Below, one piece after another: positions 18,037 through 27,584 of a DNA stretch of 64,000 nt. Numbering within the stretch: position 1 is the stretch's first letter; every line of letters begins with the position of its first letter. This DNA is from an uncultured Pelagibacteraceae bacterium. Lineage in GTDB: Bacteria; Pseudomonadota; Alphaproteobacteria; Pelagibacterales; Pelagibacteraceae. The DNA is taken from NCBI GenBank assembly GCA_902570425.1, contig CACFYB010000001.1:62001-126000 (forward strand), in the 5' to 3' direction. Under the pieces are notes generated by a model. It was not told the DNA's origin and did not search any database. It saw only the letters and a list, made by a program, of their open reading frames with translations. The translations under genes and the position numbers were made by a program.

Positions 18037-19187
18037 TGAGTTTAAAAAATTGTTACAACTTCGATGATTTTAGGAGACTGGCAAAAAAAAAATTACCCTC
18101 CCCAATATTCCATTATATTGATGGTGGCGCAGATGATGAAATAACTCTTAAAAGAAATACAAATTCTTTTGATGATTGTGATTTAGTTCCTAATGTTTTA
18201 GCAAGTGTTGGAAAACCTGATTTATCAACAACAATTTTTGGAAAAAAAATAGATATGCCAATATTTTTGTCTCCATGTGCAATGCAAAGACTTTATCACC
18301 ATGATGGTGATAAAGCTTCAGCTAGAGCAGCTGATAAATTTGGGACATTCTATAGTATGTCTACAATGGCAAATAATACAATAGAAGAGATCTCAAATGT
18401 TTCAGGTGGCCCAAAACTATTTCAACTTTATGTTCATAAAGATCAATCTATTACAAATGATTTGATTGATCGTTGCAGAAGATCAGGATTTGATGGAATG
18501 TGTTTAACGGTTGATACTTTAGTTGCAGGCAATAGAGAAAGAGATCATCGAACAGGTTTTACAACTCCACCAAAATTGACCTTACAAAGTTTAATGAGTT
18601 TTGCACTTCATCCAAGTTGGGTGTTAAATTATTTTACCCATGGTAAATTTAAATTAGCAAATGTAGCTACTAAAACTGACAAAGGGACTAATATTGCTAA
18701 ATCAGTTATAGAATATATTAATGAACAATACGATCCAGCCATGAACTGGAAAGATGCAGAGTATTGTGTAAAAAAATGGGGTGGTCCTTTTGCATTAAAA
18801 GGAGTTATGTCAGTTGAAGATGCAAAAAGAGCTATTGATATTGGGTGTACGGCTATAATGATTTCAAACCATGGTGGTAGACAACTTGATGGATCTAGAT
18901 CTCCCTTTGATCAAGTTAAAGCTATTTCTGATGCTGTAGGAGATAAGCTTGAAATTATTCTTGATGGAGGTGTTAGAAGAGGGTCACATGTATTAAAAGC
19001 TATTGCTGCTGGTGCGAAAGCATGTAGTTTTGGTAAAATGTTTTTGTTCTCTTTGGCCGCAGGAGGTCAACAAGGTGTTGAACATTTGCTTAAAAATATG
19101 CACGATGAAATCAATAGAAATATGATTTTAATGGGGTGTAAAAGTTTAAAAGAGTTGAATAGTTCAAAATTAATCTATAGAAAATAG
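18036..19187 (+). CDS. FMN-dependent alpha-hydroxy-acid oxidase/dehydrogenase (LldD family), copy 2
   Basis: GTG start overlapping upstream TAG; FHYIDGGADDEIT, ISNHGGRQLDG. Confidence 0.94.
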   Translation: MSLKNCYNFDDFRRLAKKKLPSPIFHYIDGGADDEITLKRNTNSFDDCDLVPNVLASVGKPDLSTTIFGKKIDMPIFLSPCAMQRLYHHDGDKASARAADKFGTFYSMSTMANNTIEEISNVSGGPKLFQLYVHKDQSITNDLIDRCRRSGFDGMCLTVDTLVAGNRERDHRTGFTTPPKLTLQSLMSFALHPSWVLNYFTHGKFKLANVATKTDKGTNIAKSVIEYINEQYDPAMNWKDAEYCVKKWGGPFALKGVMSVEDAKRAIDIGCTAIMISNHGGRQLDGSRSPFDQVKAISDAVGDKLEIILDGGVRRGSHVLKAIAAGAKACSFGKMFLFSLAAGGQQGVEHLLKNMHDEINRNMILMGCKSLKELNSSKLIYRK

Positions 19188-19198
19188 ATGTTAAAAAT

Positions 19199-20365
19199 AT
19201 GAAATTAGCTAAGAGCTTAGAAAGATTAGGAACAGAGTCCGCATTTACAGTTCTTGCGGAGGCAAAGAAATTGGAAGCTCAAGGAAAACCTATGATTCAT
19301 TTAGGATTAGGTCAACCAGATTTTAAAACTCCAAAACATGTCGTTGAAGCAGCTAAAAAAGCACTAGATGACGGACATCATGGATATGTAATGTCAAATG
19401 GTATTCCTGAATGCCGACAAGCAGTAACTAGATGGATAAAAAAACGTTACAGTGTTGATGTTGATTCTGAAAGAATAATTATCATGCCTGGTGGAAAACC
19501 AACAATGCATTACGCCATACAATGTTTTGGTGAGCCAGGTGCAGAAATAATACATCCTACACCAGCTTTTCCAATTTATGAGTCAATGATAAATTATACA
19601 GGTTCCAAAGCCGTTCCTTATGATTTAACAGAAGATAAAGATCTTAAATTTAACCCTGATAAAATTTTATCTTTGATTACAGATAAAACTCGATTGTTAA
19701 TTTTAATAAATCCTAACAATCCAACAGGAAGTTTTGTTGAGAAAAGAGATATTGATTTTTTAGCTGATGGATTAAAAAAATATCCTCATGTAACAATCTT
19801 AAGTGATGAAATTTATAGTAGACAAATTTTTGATAATAAAGAAATGCCATCTTTTTTTCATTATCCGGAATTGAGAGAAAGGCTGATAGTATTAGAGGGG
19901 TGGAGCAAAGCTTATTCAATGACAGGGTGGAGACTTGGTTGGAGTTTTTGGCCACAACACTTAATTGAACATGTAAATAAATTATTAATTAATAGTGTTT
20001 CTTGTGTGAACGCAGCAGCTCAATTTGCTGGAATAGCTGCACTAGACGGTCCAGATGATTCTATTAACGAAATGATGGAAAAATTTACTCAAAGAAGAGA
20101 TTTAATTCATAAAGGATTAAACGATTTACCTGGTGTAGAGTGTAGTTTGCCTGGAGGAGCTTTTTATGCTTTTCCAAAAGTTATAGGTACTGGAATGAAT
20201 GGTGCAGAGTTTGCTAGAAAGGCGATGCATGAAGCTGGAGTAGCGATTGTACCTGGTTCAGCTTTTGGTGAAACTTGCCAAAATTATGTAAGATTTAGTT
20301 TTGCGGCTTCTAGGGATAATATTTCTCAAGCACTAGAAAATGTAAAGAAAATGCTAACTAAATAA
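19199..20365 (+). CDS. PLP-dependent class I/II aminotransferase
   Basis: LGLGQPDFKTP, INPNNPTGS, GWSKAYSMTGWRLGW (catalytic Lys). Confidence 0.94.
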   Translation: MKLAKSLERLGTESAFTVLAEAKKLEAQGKPMIHLGLGQPDFKTPKHVVEAAKKALDDGHHGYVMSNGIPECRQAVTRWIKKRYSVDVDSERIIIMPGGKPTMHYAIQCFGEPGAEIIHPTPAFPIYESMINYTGSKAVPYDLTEDKDLKFNPDKILSLITDKTRLLILINPNNPTGSFVEKRDIDFLADGLKKYPHVTILSDEIYSRQIFDNKEMPSFFHYPELRERLIVLEGWSKAYSMTGWRLGWSFWPQHLIEHVNKLLINSVSCVNAAAQFAGIAALDGPDDSINEMMEKFTQRRDLIHKGLNDLPGVECSLPGGAFYAFPKVIGTGMNGAEFARKAMHEAGVAIVPGSAFGETCQNYVRFSFAASRDNISQALENVKKMLTK

Positions 20366-20405
20366 GATTTATTTTTTTCAAATTCTTTCTATAATATTCT
20401 AAAAT

Positions 20406-21779
20406 ATGAATGAACAAGTCCAAGCAGAATTAAAAAAAATGTTAAATGGGAGGTTTTCTACCTCTGAGTCTGCTAGAGCTAATTATGCTAGAGGAGAGGA
20501 TACCTATGATCCAATTTTATCTCAGGCAGTAGTTTTTCCAGAAACTAATGAAGAAGTTTCAAAAATACTTAAATTATGCAATGAGCATAAAATCCCTGTC
20601 GTTCCATTTGGAACAGGAACTTCTTTAGAGGGGAATGTAGTAGGTAATGAGAATGGTATTACCATTTGTTTGGAGAAAATGAATAAAATTTTAAGTGTCA
20701 ATGTTGAAGATTTTGATTGCAGAGTTCAAGCTTGTGTCACTAGAGAACAATTAAATGAATATTTAAGAGAGGATGGAGTTTTCTTTCCAATTGACCCAGG
20801 AGCAAATGCTGCTCTAGGTGGAATGGCCTCAACCTCTGCGTCTGGTACAATGGCAGTAAAGTATGGAACCATGAAAACAGTTATTTCTGGTCTAACAGTA
20901 GTTTTACCTAACGGTGATATTATAAAAACTGGTGGTAGAACTAAAAAAACATCTGCAGGCTATAACCTAACAAATCTATTTATTGGATCAGAGGGAACTT
21001 TAGGTGTTATCACTGAGGTTCATTTAAGGTTATCTCCAATACCCGAGAGTATAATGAGTGCAATTTGTCATTTTCCATCGTTAGAGGATGCTGTAATGAC
21101 AGCTCAACAAGTTATTCAGTATGGTGTCCCAATAGCAAGGATAGAGATGCTTAACAAAGAACAAATGGGGATTAGCATAAATTATTCTAAACTAAAAGAT
21201 ATTCAGGCAGTACCAACTTTATTTTTTGAATTTCATGGATCTGAAACTTCTAATAATGAAAATATAAAAATTGTAGAGGAAATATCAAAAGATAATAAAG
21301 GTAGCTCATTTAAGTGGGCCAAAGATTTAGAGGAAAGAAATAAAATTTGGAAGGCAAGGTGGGATGTGTATTATTCAGTTAAAGCCCTAATCGATAATGG
21401 CAGAGTTTATTCAACTGATGTATGTGTTCCTATTTCAAAGATTACAGAATGTGTAAAATTTGCAGAACAACAAGCAGAAAAATTTGGAGTTAGAGCTCCA
21501 ATGGTAGGCCACATGGGAGATGGCAATTTCCATGTGATTTTACCTTTCGATCCAAAAAAAAAAGAAAGTTACAAAAAAATTAGGTCTTTTAATGACACTC
21601 TTATAAAAAAATCATTAGAACTTAACGGAACTATTACGGGCGAACATGGAGTAGGACTTCATAAAAAAGAGTATTTATTAGAACAACATCCTGATAATAT
21701 CCCGGTAATGAAATCAATCAAAAGAACGTTAGACCCAAATAATATAATGAATCCAGGTAAGATATTCGATCTTAACTAA
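20406..21779 (+). CDS. FAD-binding oxidase, GlcD/D-lactate dehydrogenase family
   Basis: VVPFGTGTSLEGN, GSEGTLGVITE, HMGDGNFHV, TGEHGVGLHKK. Confidence 0.94.
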   Translation: MNEQVQAELKKMLNGRFSTSESARANYARGEDTYDPILSQAVVFPETNEEVSKILKLCNEHKIPVVPFGTGTSLEGNVVGNENGITICLEKMNKILSVNVEDFDCRVQACVTREQLNEYLREDGVFFPIDPGANAALGGMASTSASGTMAVKYGTMKTVISGLTVVLPNGDIIKTGGRTKKTSAGYNLTNLFIGSEGTLGVITEVHLRLSPIPESIMSAICHFPSLEDAVMTAQQVIQYGVPIARIEMLNKEQMGISINYSKLKDIQAVPTLFFEFHGSETSNNENIKIVEEISKDNKGSSFKWAKDLEERNKIWKARWDVYYSVKALIDNGRVYSTDVCVPISKITECVKFAEQQAEKFGVRAPMVGHMGDGNFHVILPFDPKKKESYKKIRSFNDTLIKKSLELNGTITGEHGVGLHKKEYLLEQHPDNIPVMKSIKRTLDPNNIMNPGKIFDLN

Positions 21780-21797
21780 CAATCTAAAAAAATTTTT

Positions 21798-22751
21798 ATG
21801 AAAAAAATTTTGATTACAAGAAAATTGATTAAAGATAGCGAGGATAAAGCTTCAAAAACTTTTGAGTCAATATTCAATTCTAACGATGAGCTGTATTCTC
21901 AGCCAAAAGTAATAGAAATGAGTAAGGGTTGCGATGGAATATTAACATCACTTACAGACAAGATGGACAAGGAAACAATTGAAAAATTACCAAATACAAT
22001 TAAGATTATTTCAAACTTTGCAGTCGGTTTTGGTAACATAGATTTAGAAGCTGCTAAAAAAAGAGGAATTGCTGTAACAAACACTCCTGAAGTTTTATCG
22101 GACGCAACAGCTGAAATAGGAATATTATTAATATTAGGTGCTTGTAGAAGAGCAGCTGAAGGGATCGAGTCTGCCAGAGAGGGTGGTTGGAAATGGTCAG
22201 CAGACTATTTAATTGGAAAACAATTGACTGGAACAAGACTAGGAATTTTAGGAATGGGAAGAATTGGTCAAAAGATTGCAAGAATAGCAAGGTCACTTGG
22301 GATGATAATTCACTACCATAATCGATCAAAATTAAGTGATGAGAAAGAACTCGGAGCAATTTACCATAAAGATGTAAAGAGTCTCTTTTCTGTTTCTGAT
22401 GTTTTATCTATTTGTTGTCCGGCTACAAAAGAGACTGAAAACATGATAAACAAAGAAACAGTTGAATTTTTTCCAAAAGGAGCAGTTATTACCAATGTTG
22501 CAAGAGGTGATATTGTTGATGATGATGCTTTAATAGATGCGTTAAATAGAAGAAAGATTTATGCAGTTGGATTAGATGTTTATAAAAATGAACCAAATTT
22601 AAATCCAGGATATCTTAAAATTAAATCCGCATTTATTTTACCTCATCTAGGAAGTGCAACCAAAGATACCAGAATTGCTATGGCTAACTTAGCAATTGAT
22701 AATATTGATGAGTTTTTTAAAACTGGAAATTGCAAAAATAAAGTAAACTAA
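21798..22751 (+). CDS. D-2-hydroxyacid dehydrogenase (glyoxylate/hydroxypyruvate reductase-like)
   Basis: LGILGMGRIGQKIARIARSLGM, NVARGDIVDDDALIDAL, LPHLGSAT. Confidence 0.92.
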   Translation: MKKILITRKLIKDSEDKASKTFESIFNSNDELYSQPKVIEMSKGCDGILTSLTDKMDKETIEKLPNTIKIISNFAVGFGNIDLEAAKKRGIAVTNTPEVLSDATAEIGILLILGACRRAAEGIESAREGGWKWSADYLIGKQLTGTRLGILGMGRIGQKIARIARSLGMIIHYHNRSKLSDEKELGAIYHKDVKSLFSVSDVLSICCPATKETENMINKETVEFFPKGAVITNVARGDIVDDDALIDALNRRKIYAVGLDVYKNEPNLNPGYLKIKSAFILPHLGSATKDTRIAMANLAIDNIDEFFKTGNCKNKVN

Positions 22752-22869
22752 TTCTACTGTAGATTGTAAAAAATTATATCTCTGCGACATATCAGTCCCT
22801 TTTTAGAAAGACTCCAATGAAATTCTGTGTTTTAATTATGAGAGTTAATTAACTTTAATAGGAGAAATA

Positions 22870-24024
22870 ATGACTAAAGAAAATAAATCATTGAAGATGA
22901 AAACATCTTCAAGACGTAAGTTCTTTAAAACTGCCGCTAAGACTGGTGCTTTAGCTGCAGCCGCTGTTGCAATGCCTTATGTTAAGGCAAATGCTGCAAC
23001 AACATTAAAGATGCAAGCTGCATGGCCTAGTGGAGCTAACATCTTTTTTGAAATGGCTGGTGACTATTGTAACATGGTTAAAGAAATGTCTGGAGGTTCA
23101 CTTCAGATTGATCTTCAACCAGTTGGAGCAGTTGTTAAGACTTCAGAAATCGGACAAGCAGTTAGTTCTGGTGTAGTTGATATGGGTCACTGGGTGACAG
23201 CATATTGGTATGGTAAAAATCCTGCTGCATCATTATTTGGAACTGGTCCTTCGTACGGAATGTCATCTCAAGAAGTTATGGGATGGATGGAGTATGGTGG
23301 AGGAAGAAAATTATATGATGAAACTCTTGCAAAAGTAGGTTTTGATTATATTGGATTCTTTCATATGCCTATGCCAGCTCAGCCCTTTGGTTGGTTCAAA
23401 AAGAATGTAACTAAAGTATCTGATGTTAAAGGTATGAAGTACAGAACAGTTGGTCTTGCGACTAACGTTTTAACTGCAATGGGAATGGTAGTTAGACAAT
23501 TGCCAGGTGGTGAAATTCAGCCAGCTATGAAAACTGGTTTGATTGAAGCTGCTGAGTTTAATAACCCTACTTCAGACTCTCAATTTGGTATGCAAGATGT
23601 TTCTAAGCACTATCACTTAGGAAGCTTCCACCAATCACAAGAGATGTTTGAAATACCAGTAAACAAAAAAACATACAATAGTTTATCACCTGCACACCAA
23701 GCAATATTGAAAAATGCTGCTTATGCTGCAAACAGTGATAACTACTTTAAAGCTTTAGTAAGATACTCAGCTGATTTAGCTAAGTTAATGAATGAGCATA
23801 AAGTTAATGTGTATCAAACTTCTGATGAAATTTTAGCTCAACAATTAAAAGGTTGGGATAAAGTGATTGGTGATTTTAATAAGAAAGATCCTTTCTTTAA
23901 GAAAATCGTTGATTCTCAGAAATCATATGCGAAGAGAGTAATGAAATACTTGCTGATGAATCAGCCGAATTACAAACTTGCTTATGAAAATGAGTTTGGT
24001 CCAATTGGAAAAGTTAAGATATAA
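22870..24024 (+). CDS. dctP: TRAP transporter substrate-binding protein DctP (TakP-like), Tat signal
   Basis: SSRRKFFKTAAKTGALAAAAVA signal; VKGMKYRTVGLATNVLTAMG, LPGGEIQPAMKTGLIEAAEF. Confidence 0.93.
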   Translation: MTKENKSLKMKTSSRRKFFKTAAKTGALAAAAVAMPYVKANAATTLKMQAAWPSGANIFFEMAGDYCNMVKEMSGGSLQIDLQPVGAVVKTSEIGQAVSSGVVDMGHWVTAYWYGKNPAASLFGTGPSYGMSSQEVMGWMEYGGGRKLYDETLAKVGFDYIGFFHMPMPAQPFGWFKKNVTKVSDVKGMKYRTVGLATNVLTAMGMVVRQLPGGEIQPAMKTGLIEAAEFNNPTSDSQFGMQDVSKHYHLGSFHQSQEMFEIPVNKKTYNSLSPAHQAILKNAAYAANSDNYFKALVRYSADLAKLMNEHKVNVYQTSDEILAQQLKGWDKVIGDFNKKDPFFKKIVDSQKSYAKRVMKYLLMNQPNYKLAYENEFGPIGKVKI

Positions 24025-24044
24025 TTAACTTTTGATAAATTTTT

Positions 24045-24070
24045 AAAAGGGGGCCTCGGCCCCCTTTTTT
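24045..24070 (+). terminator. Intrinsic-terminator-like hairpin between dctP and dctQM
   Basis: AAAAGGGGGCCTCGGCCCCCTTTTTT perfect GC stem with T tract. Confidence 0.85.
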
Positions 24071-24110
24071 ATTTGATTAATTAAGAACAATTCAATAAAA
24101 GTTTATATCT

Positions 24111-24704
24111 ATGATGAGATCTTACATAAAATTTGCTGATCGTTTAAGTGTCTCGATGGGAAAAGCTTTCTCATGGTGCATAGTAATCTTAATGGGTGGA
24201 ACATGTTATGAAGTTTTTATGGCATATGCTTTAAATGCCCCAACTCTGTGGAATTTTGATTTTAGTCTTCAAATGTATGGAGCAATCTTTATGATGGCCG
24301 GAGCATATACTTTATGTACTGAAGCACATGTTAGAGGAGATGTGATTTACAGATTATTTTCTCAAAGAACTCAAGCATGGATAGATATAGTATTATATTT
24401 TATTTTCTTTTTTCCTGGTGTTCTTGCATTAGCATTTTATGGTTATGAGTATGCTGCACTAGCATGGAAAATTAAAGAGACAAGTTGGAATAGTCCTGCA
24501 CAAATTCAAATATATATGGCAAAATCGTTAATACCTTTATCGGGTAGTCTTTTAACTATACAAGGTGTTAGTGAGGTCTTTAGATGTATTATATGTATAC
24601 AAACTGGAAGTTGGCCAGAAAGAGGAACTGAGCGTGACGCTGAGGAAACTGAAAAAGTATTAATGAGAACATCACAAGAAGGAAATAAAGAAGATGTTAT
24701 TTAG
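24111..24704 (+). CDS. dctQ: TRAP transporter small permease DctQ
   Basis: Four TM pattern, EAHVRGDVIYRLFSQRTQAW. Confidence 0.9.
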   Translation: MMRSYIKFADRLSVSMGKAFSWCIVILMGGTCYEVFMAYALNAPTLWNFDFSLQMYGAIFMMAGAYTLCTEAHVRGDVIYRLFSQRTQAWIDIVLYFIFFFPGVLALAFYGYEYAALAWKIKETSWNSPAQIQIYMAKSLIPLSGSLLTIQGVSEVFRCIICIQTGSWPERGTERDAEETEKVLMRTSQEGNKEDVI

Positions 24705-26055
24705 TCTAACTAATCCTGAAGTAGCAATTATGATGATGGGAATATTTTTATTCGCAGTGTTATTAGGCTTCCCAATTGCTTTCACTTTAATGGCAATGGG
24801 ATTAGGTTTTGGATATTACGCTTATTTTGATCCAACAAAAATGGAACATCTTTTTGACAATAGGATATTTCAACTCTTTGTTCAAAACACTTATACAGTA
24901 ATGGATAACAACGTTTTAACCGCAGTCCCACTCTTTTTGTTCATGGGATATCTTGTTGAAAGAGCTGGGATCGTAGCAAAATTATTTTTTGCAATAAGAC
25001 TAGCTTCTCATAGACTTCCAGCTTCAATGGCTGTGGCTGCATTAATTACATGTGCTTTATTTTCAACAGCCACAGGTATAATTGGTGCAGTAGTAACATT
25101 AATGGGCCTTCTTGCTTGGCCAGCAATGATTAAAGCAGGATATGATAAGAAATTTGCATCTGGGATAATATGTTCGGGAGGGTGTTTAGGTATTTTAATT
25201 CCACCAAGTATTATGCTGATCGTGTACTCCGTGATTGCTCAATTATCACCATTAAGATTATTTGCTGCTGCAATTTTTCCAGGATTAATGTTAGCAGGTC
25301 TTTATATAGCTTATGCAGTATTTAGAGCTTGGTTAAATCCATCGATAGCCCCAAAACCTGCTGCAGAAGAAATTCCTCCTACAGCTGTTATCTTAAAAGA
25401 AGTTCTTGTTTCTTTTTTACCTTTATTTTCTCTGATAATTTTAGTTTTAGGTACTATTCTTGCTGGAATTGCCACTCCTGCAGAGGCTGCTGCAGTTGGA
25501 GCATTTGGATCATTAGTGCTTTCTTATTTCTACAAAACGCTTAAGTGGAAAAATTTTAAAGAGTCAGTATTTCTTACTGCGAAAACAACCGCAATGATAA
25601 TGTGGTTGTTTATTGGTTCTTGGACTTTTGCATCCGTTTTTTCTTATCTCGGAGGACACGAAGTTTTTGAACATTTTTTTAAATCATTAAATTTACAACC
25701 ATGGCAATTCTTGGTTATTACACAATTAATTATCTTTTTACTAGGATGGCCTCTAGAATGGACAGAAATTTTAATTATTTTTGTTCCAATCTTTTTACCA
25801 TTAGTCGAGTTTTTTGGAGTAAACCCATATTTCTTTGCAATGTTAATAGCCTTAAATTTACAAACCTCGTTTTTGACACCACCTATGGCAATGTCAGCTT
25901 ATTATTTAAAAGGAGTTCAATCGAAGAATGTTGAATTAATGCAGATCTTCAGTGGAATAATGCCTTTCTTAGCTATTGTAATTTTAGCGATGGTTTTAAT
26001 GTATTTATTTCCAGGAATAGCACTTTGGTTACCTGAGACATTATTTGCAAATTAA
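24694..26055 (+). CDS. dctM: TRAP transporter large permease DctM
   Basis: GCLGILIPPSIMLIVYSVIAQ, ATPAEAAAVGAFG. Confidence 0.95.
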   Translation: MLFSLTNPEVAIMMMGIFLFAVLLGFPIAFTLMAMGLGFGYYAYFDPTKMEHLFDNRIFQLFVQNTYTVMDNNVLTAVPLFLFMGYLVERAGIVAKLFFAIRLASHRLPASMAVAALITCALFSTATGIIGAVVTLMGLLAWPAMIKAGYDKKFASGIICSGGCLGILIPPSIMLIVYSVIAQLSPLRLFAAAIFPGLMLAGLYIAYAVFRAWLNPSIAPKPAAEEIPPTAVILKEVLVSFLPLFSLIILVLGTILAGIATPAEAAAVGAFGSLVLSYFYKTLKWKNFKESVFLTAKTTAMIMWLFIGSWTFASVFSYLGGHEVFEHFFKSLNLQPWQFLVITQLIIFLLGWPLEWTEILIIFVPIFLPLVEFFGVNPYFFAMLIALNLQTSFLTPPMAMSAYYLKGVQSKNVELMQIFSGIMPFLAIVILAMVLMYLFPGIALWLPETLFAN

Positions 26056-26062
26056 TTTTTAA

Positions 26063-27391
26063 ATGACAGATATATTTTCTTTAAGACTTGAAGAACTGGC
26101 ATCAAAAATAAAAGATGCTCAACTTTCTTCAGTAGAAGTATGTGAAAAGTATATTGAAAGAATAAATAAGTTTGAAAAAGATGTTAAAGCCTGGGCACAT
26201 TTTGATAAGAAAGTATTATTAGAAAAAGCAGCTGAAGCAGATGAACATAGAAAATCAGGTATACCAGTAGGACCTCTTCATGGAGTTCCTATAGCCGTTA
26301 AAGATATAATCGGTACCGTCGATATGCCGACAGAATGCGGAACAATTATAAGAAAAGGAAAATCATATTCTCAAAATGCAGAAATAATTGATTTACTTCA
26401 TGCCTCTGGAGCAATTGTTATGGGTAAGACAGCTACTTCAGAGCTTGCTTATTTAGGACCACCTCCAACTACAAACCCTCATGACAAAACTAGAACACCT
26501 GGTGGGTCCTCAAGTGGGTCTGCAGCAGCAGTTGCATCTTTTATGGCACCTGCTTCAATCGGATCTCAGACAGGAGGTTCAATAATTAGACCAGCATCTT
26601 ACTGTGGGGTTGTGGGATACAAACCTACCTACGGTTTAATTTCTAGAAATGGTGTCTTGAGAACTTCATATAACCTAGATCATATTGGAATGTTTGCCAG
26701 AAAAGTGGAAGATGTGGCTACGTTAGCAAAAGTGTTAATTAAAAAAGATAAATACGATCCCGCTACAATTCATTATTCAACTGAAAATATTTTATCAGAG
26801 ACAAAAAAAGGACCTATGTTTGAACCAAAGTTTATTTTTTATAAAACTGATTATTGGAAAATCATTGATAAAAAATCAAGAGAGTCCTTTGAATATTTTA
26901 TAAAGTCTTTCAAAAAAAATATTGAGATTTTTGATACTCCCTCATATTTTAAAGATATACACAAATACCATCAGATAATTCATGAGACAGATTTAGCAAA
27001 TAATTTTTCATTATATTTTAAAAAATTTAAAAAAAAACTTTCTAAATATATGCAAGATGCAATTACAAAAGGAAACAAACACTCAGCTAAAGAATATGCT
27101 GAAGCAATAGATTTTATGAAAAGAAGTTATGAATCTTACCAAGAAGTATTTGAAGATTATCATGGAGTCTTATCTCCTTCTAGTCCAGGGGTGGCACCAA
27201 AAGGTTTAAAAAGCACTGGCACAGCAGAGTTTAATAAGGTTTGGTCTTATCTTGGAACACCATGTATTTCACTCCCTTTACTTGAGGGCGAAAATAATTT
27301 ACCATTAGGAGTTCAATTAATTGGTGACAAGTATGATGACCACAGATTTTTAGGTGTTGCCAGATGGTTTGAAAAAGAGTGTGAGGAATAA
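26063..27391 (+). CDS. Amidase (amidase signature family)
   Basis: VAVKDIIG-type Lys motif and GGSSSGSAAAVASFMAPASIGSQTGGSIIRPA. Confidence 0.94.
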   Translation: MTDIFSLRLEELASKIKDAQLSSVEVCEKYIERINKFEKDVKAWAHFDKKVLLEKAAEADEHRKSGIPVGPLHGVPIAVKDIIGTVDMPTECGTIIRKGKSYSQNAEIIDLLHASGAIVMGKTATSELAYLGPPPTTNPHDKTRTPGGSSSGSAAAVASFMAPASIGSQTGGSIIRPASYCGVVGYKPTYGLISRNGVLRTSYNLDHIGMFARKVEDVATLAKVLIKKDKYDPATIHYSTENILSETKKGPMFEPKFIFYKTDYWKIIDKKSRESFEYFIKSFKKNIEIFDTPSYFKDIHKYHQIIHETDLANNFSLYFKKFKKKLSKYMQDAITKGNKHSAKEYAEAIDFMKRSYESYQEVFEDYHGVLSPSSPGVAPKGLKSTGTAEFNKVWSYLGTPCISLPLLEGENNLPLGVQLIGDKYDDHRFLGVARWFEKECEE

Positions 27392-27396
27392 ATTAG

Positions 27397-27573
27397 ATGA
27401 ATAAAATTACTACTATAATAGGACTATCATTCGCAGTATTTTTTCTAATAGGTTTAGCGACTACTTTAACAAGATCAATGATGATCGGTTTTTTAGATGT
27501 TCTTCCAGTTTACTTTTTAATGGGTGCAGCTATCATAATGATGATTTATGAAGCCTTCTTTGATAAAAGTTAG
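27397..27573 (+). CDS. Small two-TM membrane protein (58 aa), not in the ORF track
   Basis: MNKITTIIGLSFAVFFLIGLATTLTRSMMIGFLDVLPVYFLMGAAIIMMIYEAFFDKS, directly after the amidase. Confidence 0.6.
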   Translation: MNKITTIIGLSFAVFFLIGLATTLTRSMMIGFLDVLPVYFLMGAAIIMMIYEAFFDKS

Positions 27574-27584
27574 TTTTAGCTAAA

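Noticed and set aside
22752-22869. Possible riboswitch in the dctP 5'UTR (AGTC..GACT and TTAATT..AATTAA short stems)
   Set aside because: Stems are short and AT-rich, with no known aptamer motif; a good AGGAG ribosome-binding site is the only firm element.
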